The position numbers were made by a program, and so were the translations under genes. A DNA stretch of 35,880 nucleotides from Clostridiales bacterium UBA1389 (GTDB taxonomy: Bacteria; Bacillota; Clostridia; Oscillospirales; CAG-382): NCBI GenBank assembly GCA_002305335.1, contig DBQR01000040.1, positions 1-35,880 of the forward strand, given 5' to 3'. The notes beneath the pieces are model-generated. The model searched no databases and was not told the origin of the DNA. It worked only from the letters and a program-made list of their open reading frames with translations. Of the stretch, positions 5,370 to 13,753 are shown one piece after another (the stretch's first letter is position 1; each line of letters opens with the position of its first letter).

Positions 5370-7109
5370 TTATCTGTATTTTGCTCTGGGTTTATAATGG
5401 GTATGCAGCAGTTCGTGGGCTTTGTGGCTGTTGGGGGAACCGAGGAATTCATCATACAGCTTCTTAACCGACTTATTCTGATGGGATTTGCGGATGGTTT
5501 TCGCCTCATCTTCGGTATACAGCGCTTTTGCCCTCAGTTCCTTGGGGTTGATGTAGCACAGCTCGGTGGCGTTTATAATGGGCTGGCCGCCGCCGGTGAT
5601 ACAACCGCCGGGACACCCCATGATTTCAATGAAATCATACTGCTTTTCGCCGGCTTTTATGGATTCCAGAAGCCTTGACGCATTTCCCGTACCGTTGGCA
5701 ACCGCAATACGGACGGTTCTGCCGTCCAGGTCGACTTCGGCTTCCCTTACGCCTTCCAGGCCTCTTACGGAGGTTAAGTTTACATTATTCAGCTCTTTGC
5801 CGGTTACCACTTCGTAAACGGTGCGGAGGGCTGCTTCCATAACCCCGCCGGTAACGCCGAAGATAACGGCGGCGCCGGTGGATTCGCCCATAAGATCGTC
5901 GAAATCCTCATCGGGGAGTCTGACAAAGTCTATACCCGCGGTGCGGATCATTGCGGCAAGCTCCCTGGTGGTGATAACCGCGTCCACATCCTGCATATCG
6001 TCACGGGAAAGTTCGGACCTTTGGGCCTCGTACTTCTTGGCGGTACAGGGCATTACCGACACCATGTAAATCTTTTTGGGGTCGATACCGTTCTTTTCGG
6101 CATAGTAGGACTTGACAAGAGCACCGCCCATCTCGTGGGGGGATTTGCAGCTGGAAAGGTTGGGTATGAATTCGGGGTAGAAGGTTTCGCAGAAGTTGAT
6201 CCAGCCGGGGGAGCAGGAGGTTATCATGGGTAACACCCCGTTGTTGGTAAGCCGGTCGATAAGCTCGTAGCCTTCCTCAATTATGGTAAGGTCTGCGGCG
6301 AAGTCGGTGTCAAATACCTTGTCAAAGCCCAGCCTGCGCAGGGCGGCGGCAAGCTTTCCGGTTACTCTTGTCCCCACGGGGAGACCGAATTCCTCGCCCA
6401 GTGCGGCGCGTACCGCCGGGGCGGGCTGTACCACCACATGAAGGTCGGGGTTGGATAACGCTTCCCAAACCGCCTTGGTGGAATCCTTTTCATGGAGAGC
6501 GCCGGTGGGGCAGGCAATTATACACTGACCGCAGGCGATACAGGGGGAGGAAGCAAGGGGCTTTTCAAACACGCTTCCCACATGAGTTTTCATACCCCGT
6601 TTAATCACATTTATTGCGCCGATATTCTGAACATCGTTGCACACGGCGATACAGCGGCGGCAGAGGATACATTTGGAATTATCCCTTACGATGGAGGGGG
6701 ATATATCGTCGATTTCCGATTCGGTTTTGGGTCCGTCATAGGGGAAGTCCCTTACGCCGTACTCGTTGCTAAGCTGCTGAAGTTCGCAGTTGCGGTTGCG
6801 TATGCAGCCGGTGCATTCCCGGTTGTGGTTCGAAAGCAGAAGTTCAAGGTTTATCCTTCTCGCCTTTCTGATGGTGGGGGTGTTTGTTTTAATATTCATG
6901 CCTTCGGAAACCGGAAGCACGCAGGCGGCCTGAAGACCTCTGCCGCCGCCTTCCACAAGGCACATACGGCAGGCGCCCAGTTCCTGAACGTCTTTAAGAT
7001 AGCAAAGGGTGGGTATGTTTATTCCGGCTTCCCTTGCGGCTTCCAATACCGTATAGTCGGCGGGGACGGTTACTTTGATGCCATCTATTGTCAGATTAAC
7101 TTTATCCAT
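5370..7109 (-). CDS. hydA: [FeFe]-hydrogenase catalytic subunit of a bifurcating complex (HydA/HndD)
   Basis: Reduces protons to H2 at the H-cluster, using electrons from NADH and reduced ferredoxin through partner subunits. Domains in order over 579 residues: plant-type [2Fe-2S] (C36, C47, C50, C63); His-ligated [4Fe-4S] (H95, C99, C102, C108); two [4Fe-4S] clusters (C147/150/153/157 and C190/193/196/200); H-cluster domain with TSCSPGW (C299), MPCTAKK (C355) and GCPGGCITGGGQP (C499, C503); small C-terminal subunit-like region (540-579). The Ser300 in TSCSP, where monomeric enzymes have Cys, is usual for the HndD/trimeric type. Last gene of the operon, 14 bases after hydB. Maturases HydE, HydF and HydG are not in the window. 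Confidence 0.97.
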   Translation of the reverse strand: MDKVNLTIDGIKVTVPADYTVLEAAREAGINIPTLCYLKDVQELGACRMCLVEGGGRGLQAACVLPVSEGMNIKTNTPTIRKARRINLELLLSNHNRECTGCIRNRNCELQQLSNEYGVRDFPYDGPKTESEIDDISPSIVRDNSKCILCRRCIAVCNDVQNIGAINVIKRGMKTHVGSVFEKPLASSPCIACGQCIIACPTGALHEKDSTKAVWEALSNPDLHVVVQPAPAVRAALGEEFGLPVGTRVTGKLAAALRRLGFDKVFDTDFAADLTIIEEGYELIDRLTNNGVLPMITSCSPGWINFCETFYPEFIPNLSSCKSPHEMGGALVKSYYAEKNGIDPKKIYMVSVMPCTAKKYEAQRSELSRDDMQDVDAVITTRELAAMIRTAGIDFVRLPDEDFDDLMGESTGAAVIFGVTGGVMEAALRTVYEVVTGKELNNVNLTSVRGLEGVREAEVDLDGRTVRIAVANGTGNASRLLESIKAGEKQYDFIEIMGCPGGCITGGGQPIINATELCYINPKELRAKALYTEDEAKTIRKSHQNKSVKKLYDEFLGSPNSHKAHELLHTHYKPRAKYR

Positions 7110-7123
7110 TGACTTTTCCTCCG

Positions 7124-8917
7124 TTATTTCTTGCTGATGGCACCGAATTTGCAGACTTCAAAGCAGGTGCCGCACTTAATGCACTTGGACTGGTCTATTA
7201 CATATGGGGATTTAAGCACTCCCGAGATGCAGCCCACCGGGCATTTCTTGGAACACAGCGAACAGCCCTTGCACTTTTCGGGGTCTATGGTATATACCGC
7301 CAAAGCCTTGCAGTGGCCTGCCGGGCAGCGTTTTTCGTAAACATGGGCTTCATATTCGTCCCGGAAGAATTTGAGGGTTGCAAGGACGGGGTTGGGGGCG
7401 GTCTGGCCTAATCCGCAAAGGGAGGTAGCCCTCACGGTGTTGGCAAGCTCCTCAAGCTTTTCGATATCCCCCGGTTCCCCCTTGCCTTCGGTGATTTTGG
7501 TGAGAATGTCCAGCATTCTCCGGGTGCCGATACGGCAGGGGATACATTTGCCGCAGGATTCGTCAACTATAAAGCCGAGGAAGAACTTCGCAATGTCAAC
7601 CATGCAGTTGTCCTCGTCCATGACTATCATACCGCCGGAGCCCATCATACAGCCGATGGAGGTGAGGGTGTCATAGTCAACGGAGGTGTCTATAAGGGAC
7701 GCGGGTATGCAGCCGCCGGAAGGACCGCCGGTCTGTACCGCTTTGAATTTCTTACCGTTGGGGCAGCCGCCGCCGATTTCCTCGATTATGGTGCGAAGGG
7801 GGGTGCCCATGGGGATTTCCACAAGGCCGGTGTGCTTGATTTTACCGCCCAATGCGAAAATCTTTGTTCCCTTGGATTTTTCGGTACCCATGGAGGCAAA
7901 CCATTCCGCGCCGTTTAATATAATCTGGGGAATGTTGGCATAGGTTTCCACGTTGTTTATTAGGGTGGGTTTTCCGAAAAGTCCCTTAACCGCCGGGAAG
8001 GGAGGTCTGGGTCTGGGTTCGCCCCGGTTGCCCTCGATGGAAGTCAGAAGGGCGGTTTCCTCGCCGCAGACGAAGGCGCCGGCGCCGAGCCTTAATTTTA
8101 TATCAAAGCTGAAATCTGTTTCGAAAATGTTTTTGCCCAAAAGCCCGTATTCGTGGGCCTGGTCTATGGCTATCTGCAAACGCTTAACCGCTATGGGGTA
8201 TTCGGCGCGGACATAGACATATCCTTCATCCGCACCCACGGCGTAGCCGGCTATGGTCATTGCTTCAAGCAGCGCATGGGGGTCGCCTTCAAGGACGGAT
8301 CTGTCCATGAATGCGCCGGGGTCACCTTCGTCGGCGTTGCATACCACATATTTTTTATCCGAAACCGCAGCCGCGGTAAACTGCCACTTTTTCCCGGTGG
8401 GGAAGCCGCCGCCGCCTCTGCCCCTCAGACCGGAGGCCAAAACCACGTCGATTACGTCCTTGGGGGTCATTCCGGTGAGCACCTTGCCCAGAGCTTCGTA
8501 ACCGTTCATGGCTATGTATTCGTCGATATTTTCGGGGTCTATGACGCCGCAGTTACGCAATGCCACCCGCTTCTGACTTCTGTAAAAGGCGGTATCGTTG
8601 AGTGACGTTGCCTTGTCCGCCGTAGCTTCGCCGGTATCGTGGTAAATCAGGCGGGTTACTGGGCGGCCTTTAAGCAGGTGTTCCTCCACGATTTCGGGTA
8701 TGTCGGCAGCGGTAACCCTTGAGTAGAACACTCCTTCGGGGTAAACGATCATAATGGGGCCCAGTTCGCAGAGACCGAAACAGCCGGTGCGGACCAATTT
8801 GATTTCTTCCGAAAGTCCCTTGTCTTCCAGTTCCTTTACAAGGGCTGCCCTTATGCTATCGCTGCCGGAGGAGGTACAGCCGGTACCTGCGCAGATGAGA
8901 ATATGTGAACGTATCAT
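7124..8917 (-). CDS. hydB: Bifurcating hydrogenase NuoF-like subunit (HydB/HndC)
   Basis: Binds FMN and NAD(H) and is the likely bifurcation site. Order over 597 residues: N-terminal thioredoxin-like [2Fe-2S] domain (CAGTGCTSSGS, TGCFGLCELGP); NuoF core with nucleotide/FMN motifs GLRGRGGGGFPTGKKW and NADEGDPGAFMDR; GAGAFVCGEETAL; the [4Fe-4S] motif ESCGKCIPCRIGTRRM plus SLCGLGQ; then a two-cluster ferredoxin tail (CKGCSLCSKKCPVGC and CIKCGTCFEVC) that is diagnostic of HydB versus complex I NuoF. Start ATG 8917 after ggagg. It sits between hndB and hydA with gaps of about 15 bases. Confidence 0.97.
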   Translation of the reverse strand: MIRSHILICAGTGCTSSGSDSIRAALVKELEDKGLSEEIKLVRTGCFGLCELGPIMIVYPEGVFYSRVTAADIPEIVEEHLLKGRPVTRLIYHDTGEATADKATSLNDTAFYRSQKRVALRNCGVIDPENIDEYIAMNGYEALGKVLTGMTPKDVIDVVLASGLRGRGGGGFPTGKKWQFTAAAVSDKKYVVCNADEGDPGAFMDRSVLEGDPHALLEAMTIAGYAVGADEGYVYVRAEYPIAVKRLQIAIDQAHEYGLLGKNIFETDFSFDIKLRLGAGAFVCGEETALLTSIEGNRGEPRPRPPFPAVKGLFGKPTLINNVETYANIPQIILNGAEWFASMGTEKSKGTKIFALGGKIKHTGLVEIPMGTPLRTIIEEIGGGCPNGKKFKAVQTGGPSGGCIPASLIDTSVDYDTLTSIGCMMGSGGMIVMDEDNCMVDIAKFFLGFIVDESCGKCIPCRIGTRRMLDILTKITEGKGEPGDIEKLEELANTVRATSLCGLGQTAPNPVLATLKFFRDEYEAHVYEKRCPAGHCKALAVYTIDPEKCKGCSLCSKKCPVGCISGVLKSPYVIDQSKCIKCGTCFEVCKFGAISKK

Positions 8918-8932
8918 GTATTAATCCTCCGT

Positions 8933-9304
8933 TTATATTTTTGAGCTGCCGATGGTGTATTCGGTGACGACTTTTCCGCCCTTTATATGTTCGGCAACCA
9001 CTCTTTTTGCTTTTTCGGGTGTCATTTTCACATAGGTCACTTTTTCCTTCCCGCTTTCGAACACCTCGATTACGGGTTCGAACTGACATATGCCTATACA
9101 GCCGGTCTGGGATACGGTGGCTTTGTCGCCGAGTCCCTGGGAAGAAATTTCCTCTAAAAGTGTTTTAAGTACCGGCCTTGCTCCTGCCGCAATACCGCAG
9201 GTAGCCATACCGACGACTATGCGAATATCGTTTTCGCCTTCACGAAGCGCCATTTTTGACTGCATGTGCTGTCTGATTTTGGCAAGTTCCTCTAATGATT
9301 TCAT
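8933..9304 (-). CDS. hndB: Thioredoxin-like [2Fe-2S] protein, HndB type
   Basis: A 123-residue protein with a thioredoxin-like ferredoxin fold. The four likely ligands are in ATCGIAAGA, QTGCIGIC and the spaced Cys between them: the pattern is degenerate compared with NuoE, since only three to four Cys are visible. In Desulfovibrio the equivalent HndB is the fourth subunit of the NADP-reducing hydrogenase; in trimeric enzymes it is absent or fused. Its position right before hydB and hydA indicates a tetrameric HndABCD-like complex or an electron-transfer accessory. Start ATG 9304 follows aaaggat; the gap to hydB is 15 bases. Confidence 0.88.
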   Translation of the reverse strand: MKSLEELAKIRQHMQSKMALREGENDIRIVVGMATCGIAAGARPVLKTLLEEISSQGLGDKATVSQTGCIGICQFEPVIEVFESGKEKVTYVKMTPEKAKRVVAEHIKGGKVVTEYTIGSSKI

Positions 9305-9335
9305 TACAATAATCCTTTCGGTTTATTTTATATTT

Positions 9336-9890
9336 TTATTTTTCATAATCGGCGTATTGTTCCTCAAGGTATTCCCTTATCCAGTTTATAACCTCCGGAT
9401 TGTCAAGGGGGATGTCCTTAAGGGTTTTTCTTAAAATGTTTGTGTCCAGCTCAACCCTTCCTTTTTCAAAGGTATGGGTGTATATAAAATTTGTTATTCC
9501 GAGCCCCTGGACAAGTGCGCATACAGTGGACACGATATCCCCCATGGGGGTATAATCAATGGAATTTTTATAAAACAAAGCAGTAACGGTGGTGCCGTGG
9601 TTCGACGGATTGTCGGTTTCGGAAAGACTCTGTATCGACAGAAATCCCCCCGTCTGTTCGGCGGCCTGCTTAAAGAAGGGGATTCCCAAACCCACCTTCC
9701 GGGTGGTGCGGGTGGTGAAGAAGGGGTTTTCCACCCTGTTCAGGGTGTCCCTGTCCATACCGGACCCGTCGTCTTTTATGGTTATAGTAAGCTGATTATT
9801 GCTTTCCTCAAGGGTTATTTCCAGGTTTTTCGAATTTGCCGAAAGGGAGTTCTGGGCAATATCAAGAATGAACAGCGACAATTCCTTCAT
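9336..9890 (-). CDS. HATPase (GHKL) domain protein in the hydrogenase operon
   Basis: A 184-residue soluble protein with a histidine-kinase-type ATP-binding domain: N-box DIAQNSLSA, G1-box DDGSGMD, F-box FFTTR, G2-box KVGLGIPFF, and GTTVTALF at the end of the fold. It has no phosphoacceptor His helix, no sensor and no membrane segment, so it is not a complete sensor kinase. The last 65 residues (after YTPMGD) are a separate small region of unknown fold. Start ATG 9890 touches the stop of the PHP gene. Such proteins recur in clostridial hydrogenase operons and are presumably regulatory; the substrate is unknown. Confidence 0.85.
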   Translation of the reverse strand: MKELSLFILDIAQNSLSANSKNLEITLEESNNQLTITIKDDGSGMDRDTLNRVENPFFTTRTTRKVGLGIPFFKQAAEQTGGFLSIQSLSETDNPSNHGTTVTALFYKNSIDYTPMGDIVSTVCALVQGLGITNFIYTHTFEKGRVELDTNILRKTLKDIPLDNPEVINWIREYLEEQYADYEK

Positions 9891-10631
9891 TTATAATTTA
9901 CCTTTTAGATAGCCGAAAAGCCCTTTCCGTTTTTCCCCCGAACCGCTTCTTTCGGGTATGTCAAGTTCTATATAATTTTCCGCTTCGCTTATGTCGTTAA
10001 GACTGTGGGCGTCGGAATTCTGTAATATGATTTTGCTTTTCAGCACCGGGTTTTTATCTAAAAAGTCCTTGGGATTCACACGTTTTGAAAGCTCAATGCA
10101 GTTAAATTCCGGCTTGTCGGGGAATATGCCCAAGATTGAAATTATTCCGTTGGATTCCTTGTCCGCATGGGCGGGAAAGCAGACACCGTTGTGGCTGATT
10201 ACAAGGTTATAGGCAGCCTCAAGGGAAAGGGAAGTGGCGTTGGGAAGCAGGTATTGTTCGGTCCCCACTATTTCGTCAATGTCGTTTAGTATATACTGGT
10301 TGCCGAAAATTTCGGGACGGTTTTTTATTTTAGAACGGTAGTTGTCAAGCTCCACGCTGAAATTATAACCGTCAAGCAGGCTTTCGAAAAGGCAGACCAT
10401 ATGGATTTCCTCCGAGGTGGTAAGCTCGGTTCCGGCTATCGGGATAATATTCAGCCTTTCGCAGGCTTTGAAAAAGGAGGGACAGTTGCGTAACGAATTG
10501 TGGTCGGTAAGGGCAATTATATCCAGCCCCTTTATCTTTGCCATCCCGGCGATGTTGTTTACCGTCATGTCGTCGTCGCCGCAGGGGGAAAGGCAGGAAT
10601 GTATATGAAAGTCGTAATACAGCCTAATCAT
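9891..10631 (-). CDS. PHP-domain metal-dependent phosphoesterase
   Basis: A 246-residue protein with all PHP metal motifs: DFHIHSCLSPCGDDD, LTDHNS, GTELTT..EIHM, CFPAHAD and NSDAHS. PHP domains hydrolyse phosphoesters (nucleotides, histidinol phosphate, nucleic acid ends); the substrate here cannot be read from sequence. A basic Lys/Gly-rich tail (GEKRKGLFGYLKGKL) ends the protein. Its ATG overlaps the last eight bases of the DRTGG gene, and the next HATPase starts directly after its stop. A role in turning over a signalling nucleotide within this operon is possible but inferred. Confidence 0.87.
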   Translation of the reverse strand: MIRLYYDFHIHSCLSPCGDDDMTVNNIAGMAKIKGLDIIALTDHNSLRNCPSFFKACERLNIIPIAGTELTTSEEIHMVCLFESLLDGYNFSVELDNYRSKIKNRPEIFGNQYILNDIDEIVGTEQYLLPNATSLSLEAAYNLVISHNGVCFPAHADKESNGIISILGIFPDKPEFNCIELSKRVNPKDFLDKNPVLKSKIILQNSDAHSLNDISEAENYIELDIPERSGSGEKRKGLFGYLKGKL

Positions 10632-10956
10632 TTGAAATGCTGCCTAAATTCAGGCAGGTTTCATAAACGGGCTTTGCGGTGCGTAAAATGCATATTTCCT
10701 TTTCCCTTGCGGTGGAAATAAATTCCTCGTCAAGGACGGCGTTTTCGCAGATTACCACGCAGGCAAGGTCTATAAGGGAGGCAACCGCCAGCACGTTAAG
10801 GTTTGTCATAATGGTAAGCCAGCCGAAACCGGCTTTGGCGTTTGCCATTACCCAGCTTAACAGGTCGCCGGCGTAAAAGCCCTCTATTTCCTTTGATGTG
10901 TCGCCGGAGGATATGACTTCGAATCCGGCTTTATTCATTAACTCGCCTACTGTCAT
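10624..10956 (-). CDS. DRTGG-domain protein, copy 2
   Basis: A 110-residue stand-alone DRTGG-type domain (a Rossmann-like module also found in some phosphotransacetylases and near CBS domains). Visible landmarks are the N-terminal MTVGELMNKAGFEVIS, the GDLLSWVMANAKAGFGWLTI strand-helix and the AVASLIDLACVVICEN core. It is a distant paralogue of the protein at 12709-13059. No catalytic residues are apparent, so it is likely a ligand-binding or docking domain. Stop overlaps the PHP start. It follows the sensory-type hydrogenase by 13 bases. Confidence 0.78.
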   Translation of the reverse strand: MTVGELMNKAGFEVISSGDTSKEIEGFYAGDLLSWVMANAKAGFGWLTIMTNLNVLAVASLIDLACVVICENAVLDEEFISTAREKEICILRTAKPVYETCLNLGSISND

Positions 10957-10969
10957 GGTTACCCGCCTT

Positions 10970-12253
10970 TTAAGGTTCGTTGTTTTTTAATACCTCTTTC
11001 AGCTTTTCCCTCATTACCGCAATGCATTCCTCATACTTTGCGTTACCCTTAACCACGTCTTCGGCGAAGGCGCGGCAGGTGGGGGCGCCGCAGGACCCGC
11101 AGTCCAGTTCGGGGAGGGTGGCAAACACCCTTTCGATATCCGACATAAGCTTCATTGCCTGCTTCCGGTCGGAACCCAAGGAGGAAACCGCCTTGTATTC
11201 CCCGTCGAATACCAGCCCTAATTCGTCGGGGTACCCGACTTCGGAATTGCTTTCGGGGGGCTTGTTCTGGGAAACCGGGAGATAGCGTTTTATATTGCGG
11301 AGCCTTACCCGGGCTATGTAGGGGTTTTCCACCGCCAGCACTCCCCCCACGCAGCCGCCGCTGCAGGCGAGCAGTTCCACAAAATCAAGATTGCGGTAAA
11401 CCGCGGTGTCTATATCTTCCAAAACCTTTATAATATTTTCAATACCGTCGGCGGCAAGATAATGGTCGTTCATAAGGGCGGAGGATTCCCCGCCGCTGAT
11501 AGCCCAGCCTACGCCTATCATTCCCGTTCTGGAATAGGGAACGGGAGTGGTTTTCTTTTTCATGACATTCAAAAGCTCGAAATACACGTCGCTTATGGCC
11601 ATGACCATGTCCAGGTTGCTTTTCGTTCCCGCCAGATGGTTTTTGACGTAGCTAACCTTTGCGGGGCAGGGGGAGATGAACACGACGCAGATATCCTCGT
11701 CCTTCAGTTCAGGGTGATTCTTTTTCGCCCTTTCCCTTGCCATTTTCCCGGCTAACTCAATGGGAGGAAGTATGGGAATCAGATTTTTCACAAGGGTGGG
11801 GAACCTGAGGGACACCAGCCGTACCACAACCGGACAGGCGGAGGATATGACGGGGGTGTGGATATCTTTCTGCTTTAGGTATCTCCGGGTGTATTCGGTA
11901 ATAAGCTCGGCGGCGCAGGCCACCTCGAACACATCGTCAAAGCCTATGTCCAAAAGCCCCTGAAGGAGATAGTCAATGTCGTCAAGGTTTTCAAACTGCC
12001 CGTAAAGGGTGGGGGCGGGAAGGGCTATATTGTATTTATCCTTCGGCAGAGCCGAAAACCTGTCGAAAATCGCTTTTTTTGCGTTATGGGGGCATTGACG
12101 GATACATTCGCCGCAGTCAATGCACCGTTTGGAATCTATAACCGCATGTCCGTTCCGAATTCTTATGGCTTCGGTGGGGCAGCGTTTTAAGCAGTGCGTA
12201 CAGCCCTTGCATTTTTCCACATCAAGGGAAACGGAATGCTTGTATTCAGCCAT
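10970..12253 (-). CDS. Sensory-type [FeFe]-hydrogenase homologue (HydS-like, without PAS domain)
   Basis: A 427-residue iron-sulfur protein, probably a redox or H2 sensor rather than a main hydrogen producer. Two N-terminal [4Fe-4S] motifs: C15/18/21/25 and C44/47/50/54. The H-cluster domain carries altered motifs SSACPVV (C140), SPCPAK (C196) and ACSGGCVGG (C297, C301); all four cluster Cys are present, but the second Cys of TSCCP and the Lys/Glu of MPCxxKxxE are changed. A C-terminal CxxCx4C...C motif (C385, C388, C393, C410) adds a third [4Fe-4S] cluster. I recall such PAS-free forms as group C/D (HydS) hydrogenases with very low activity. Start ATG 12253 fits the aaggaagg site; a GTG six bases upstream overlaps that site. 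Confidence 0.88.
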   Translation of the reverse strand: MAEYKHSVSLDVEKCKGCTHCLKRCPTEAIRIRNGHAVIDSKRCIDCGECIRQCPHNAKKAIFDRFSALPKDKYNIALPAPTLYGQFENLDDIDYLLQGLLDIGFDDVFEVACAAELITEYTRRYLKQKDIHTPVISSACPVVVRLVSLRFPTLVKNLIPILPPIELAGKMARERAKKNHPELKDEDICVVFISPCPAKVSYVKNHLAGTKSNLDMVMAISDVYFELLNVMKKKTTPVPYSRTGMIGVGWAISGGESSALMNDHYLAADGIENIIKVLEDIDTAVYRNLDFVELLACSGGCVGGVLAVENPYIARVRLRNIKRYLPVSQNKPPESNSEVGYPDELGLVFDGEYKAVSSLGSDRKQAMKLMSDIERVFATLPELDCGSCGAPTCRAFAEDVVKGNAKYEECIAVMREKLKEVLKNNEP

Positions 12254-12281
12254 ATGCACCTTCCTTTCGCGATTGTTTGGG

Positions 12282-12716
12282 CTATACCTTGACAGTCATT
12301 GTTATAACCGTTCCTTTTCCCAGGGCGGTTGTGATTTCCATTGAATCGGTATAGCGTTTCATATTGGGAAGTCCCATACCTGCGCCGAAACCCAAGGCAC
12401 GGATGTTGTCGGGGGCGGTGGAATAGCCCTCTTTCATAGCAAGCGCCACGTCGGCAATACCCGGACCGTGGTCGGTGAGGACGATGACTATTTTATCTTC
12501 ATAGATGAAAAGCTCCGCAACCCCGCCGCCGGCATGGATGACCATGTTTATTTCCCCTTCGTACATGGCGATGGAGGCTCTTTTTATTGTTTCCGGGGTA
12601 AATCCTATCCGGCGAAGTATCCGTTTTACCTGAATGGACGCTTCCCCGGCGGAGGTGAAGTTATTGCCGTCAACCTCGAACTTGTAGGACAAGCATTCCA
12701 CGTCCAACTCATTCAC
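12282..12716 (-). CDS. RsbW-like HATPase (anti-sigma/serine-kinase fold) in the hydrogenase operon
   Basis: About 145 residues with the GHKL fold of anti-sigma kinases: N-box EGEINMVIHA, G1-box TDHGPGI, G2-box GFGAGMGLPNMKRY and the closing TALGKGTVITMTV. RsbW-family proteins phosphorylate an anti-sigma antagonist or bind a sigma factor; no partner of that sort is adjacent. I start it at GTG 12716, because GTGAATGA overlaps the stop of the DRTGG gene and the product then begins MNELDVECLSYKFEV; an ATG at 12743 is in frame but has no binding site. Lies 28 bases before the HydS-like gene. Confidence 0.8.
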   Translation of the reverse strand: MNELDVECLSYKFEVDGNNFTSAGEASIQVKRILRRIGFTPETIKRASIAMYEGEINMVIHAGGGVAELFIYEDKIVIVLTDHGPGIADVALAMKEGYSTAPDNIRALGFGAGMGLPNMKRYTDSMEITTALGKGTVITMTVKV

Positions 12717-13059
12717 CCGTTTTGCCGGTGAGTCCGGCGGCATACAGCAGACCGCAGGCTTCGTACATGCGGTGGGTTGTTTTCATAACCACAATACCCG
12801 ACTGCTTCGCCAGTTCGATTATGTCCCCGGTAGGCATTTTGTTCCTTACGAACACCACGCACTTCATGTCCATCATGACCGCGGTGCGTATTGCCTGGGG
12901 GTTTACAAGACCGGTAAGTAAAACGCCCTGATTTTTCACGTAGGCAAGGACATCACTCATCATGTCGCTGCCGCAGGCGGAAAAAACGTCGTCGTTTGTA
13001 AACTCTTCGCAGCAGAGTATTTCTCCGTTTAGGACCAAAGCGATTTCCGAAATCTTCAT
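12709..13059 (-). CDS. DRTGG-domain protein, copy 1
   Basis: A 116-residue single-domain protein: MKISEIALVLNGEILC start, GSDMMSDVLAYVKNQGVLLTGL, then the AVMMDMKCVVFVRNK core and a C-terminal helix. Clearly related in plan to the protein at 10624-10956. Placed between hydC (nine-base gap) and the RsbW-like gene (overlapping). DRTGG domains are thought to be regulatory; nothing indicates an enzymatic site. Because each of the two DRTGG genes pairs with one HATPase gene, the operon seems to contain two DRTGG/HATPase sets. Confidence 0.82.
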   Translation of the reverse strand: MKISEIALVLNGEILCCEEFTNDDVFSACGSDMMSDVLAYVKNQGVLLTGLVNPQAIRTAVMMDMKCVVFVRNKMPTGDIIELAKQSGIVVMKTTHRMYEACGLLYAAGLTGKTGE

Positions 13060-13068
13060 AGTTTTTCC

Positions 13069-13548
13069 TTATTTATACTTTTCAAGAATACCCTTGATGT
13101 CGGAAGGCACAAGCCTGCCGTATACATCGCTGCCGATAACCATAACCGGCGCAAGACCGCAGCAGCCCAGGCAGCGGGTATCCTGAATGGTAAACTTGCC
13201 GTCGGGGGTGGTGCTGCCGGAATTGATTCCCAGCTCTTTTTCCACTTCCTCAAGGACGGCCTGAGCGCCCCTTACGTAGCAGGCGGTGCCGGTGCAGACG
13301 CTTATAACGTGCTCGCCTTTGGGTTCAAGGGAAAATTGGGCATAAAAAGTGGCGACGCCGTACACATCGGATACGGGTATGCCAAGGGATTCGGCGATAA
13401 AGTTCTGGGTTTCAAAGGAAAGATAGCCGTACAGCTCCTGGGCTTTCTGCATTATTGGCATTAAAGGTCCCGGAGTGTCCTTGAATTTTTCAATGAATTC
13501 CTTTAGTTCCTTATCCTTTAATTGTATTTGCTCGGGTGATAGTGCCAT
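13069..13548 (-). CDS. hydC: Bifurcating hydrogenase NuoE-like subunit (HydC/HndA)
   Basis: A 159-residue thioredoxin-like [2Fe-2S] protein with an N-terminal helical region (PGPLMPIMQKAQELYGYL) and cluster ligands in SVCTGTAC and DTRCLGCCGLAP, the complete four-Cys NuoE pattern. It passes electrons between HydB and the rest of the complex. It is the first gene of the operon, with ATG 13548 preceded by ggagg and a sigma-A-like promoter 50 bases further up. The other hydrogenase subunits follow only after six intervening regulatory-type genes, which is an unusual separation. Confidence 0.96.
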   Translation of the reverse strand: MALSPEQIQLKDKELKEFIEKFKDTPGPLMPIMQKAQELYGYLSFETQNFIAESLGIPVSDVYGVATFYAQFSLEPKGEHVISVCTGTACYVRGAQAVLEEVEKELGINSGSTTPDGKFTIQDTRCLGCCGLAPVMVIGSDVYGRLVPSDIKGILEKYK

Positions 13549-13602
13549 TTATATAGCCTCCTGAATATTTATGTTGCCGTACGGCAGAATCCGTACCAAG
13601 CA

Positions 13603-13631
13603 AGTATAGCACGATTTATAAAAAAATACAA
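13603..13631 (-). promoter_or_regulatory. Promoter of the hydrogenase operon
   Basis: On the minus strand: -35 TTGTAT (13626-13631), 17-bp spacer, -10 TATACT (13603-13608). The untranslated leader includes a ten-base palindrome gccgtacggc at 13576-13585. No Rex-type operator (TTGTTAA..TTAACAA) was seen. Confidence 0.7.
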
Positions 13632-13651
13632 TAGAAAAAGCGAAAAATGTC

Positions 13652-13678
13652 GCTTGTTTTAGCTTAAATTTGCTTGTT
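13652..13678. repeat. Short direct repeat upstream of the hydrogenase promoter
   Basis: gcttgtt occurs at 13652 and 13672, twenty bases (about two helical turns) apart, about 20 bases upstream of the -35 element. Could be an activator site; could be chance in AT-rich DNA. Confidence 0.3.
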
Positions 13679-13725
13679 ATTTAATTCCTCTTATTTAATT
13701 ATTTAGGAAAAAAAGAACTGGTGCC

Positions 13726-13753
13726 TTGCTTTGCATTATAAATGATGTATAAT
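13726..13753 (+). promoter_or_regulatory. Candidate promoter of the first sigma-factor gene
   Basis: Weak -35 TTGCTT (13726-13731), 16-bp spacer, perfect -10 TATAAT (13748-13753). It lies divergent to the hydrogenase promoter. Confidence 0.55.

Noticed and set aside
6492..7112. Long plus-strand frames over the hydrogenase operon
   Set aside because: Repetitive antisense of GC-rich coding; the minus-strand proteins are unmistakable.
13549..13720. Rex operator upstream of the hydrogenase operon
   Set aside because: No TTGTTAA..TTAACAA-type inverted repeat; only weak gcttgtt direct repeats are present.
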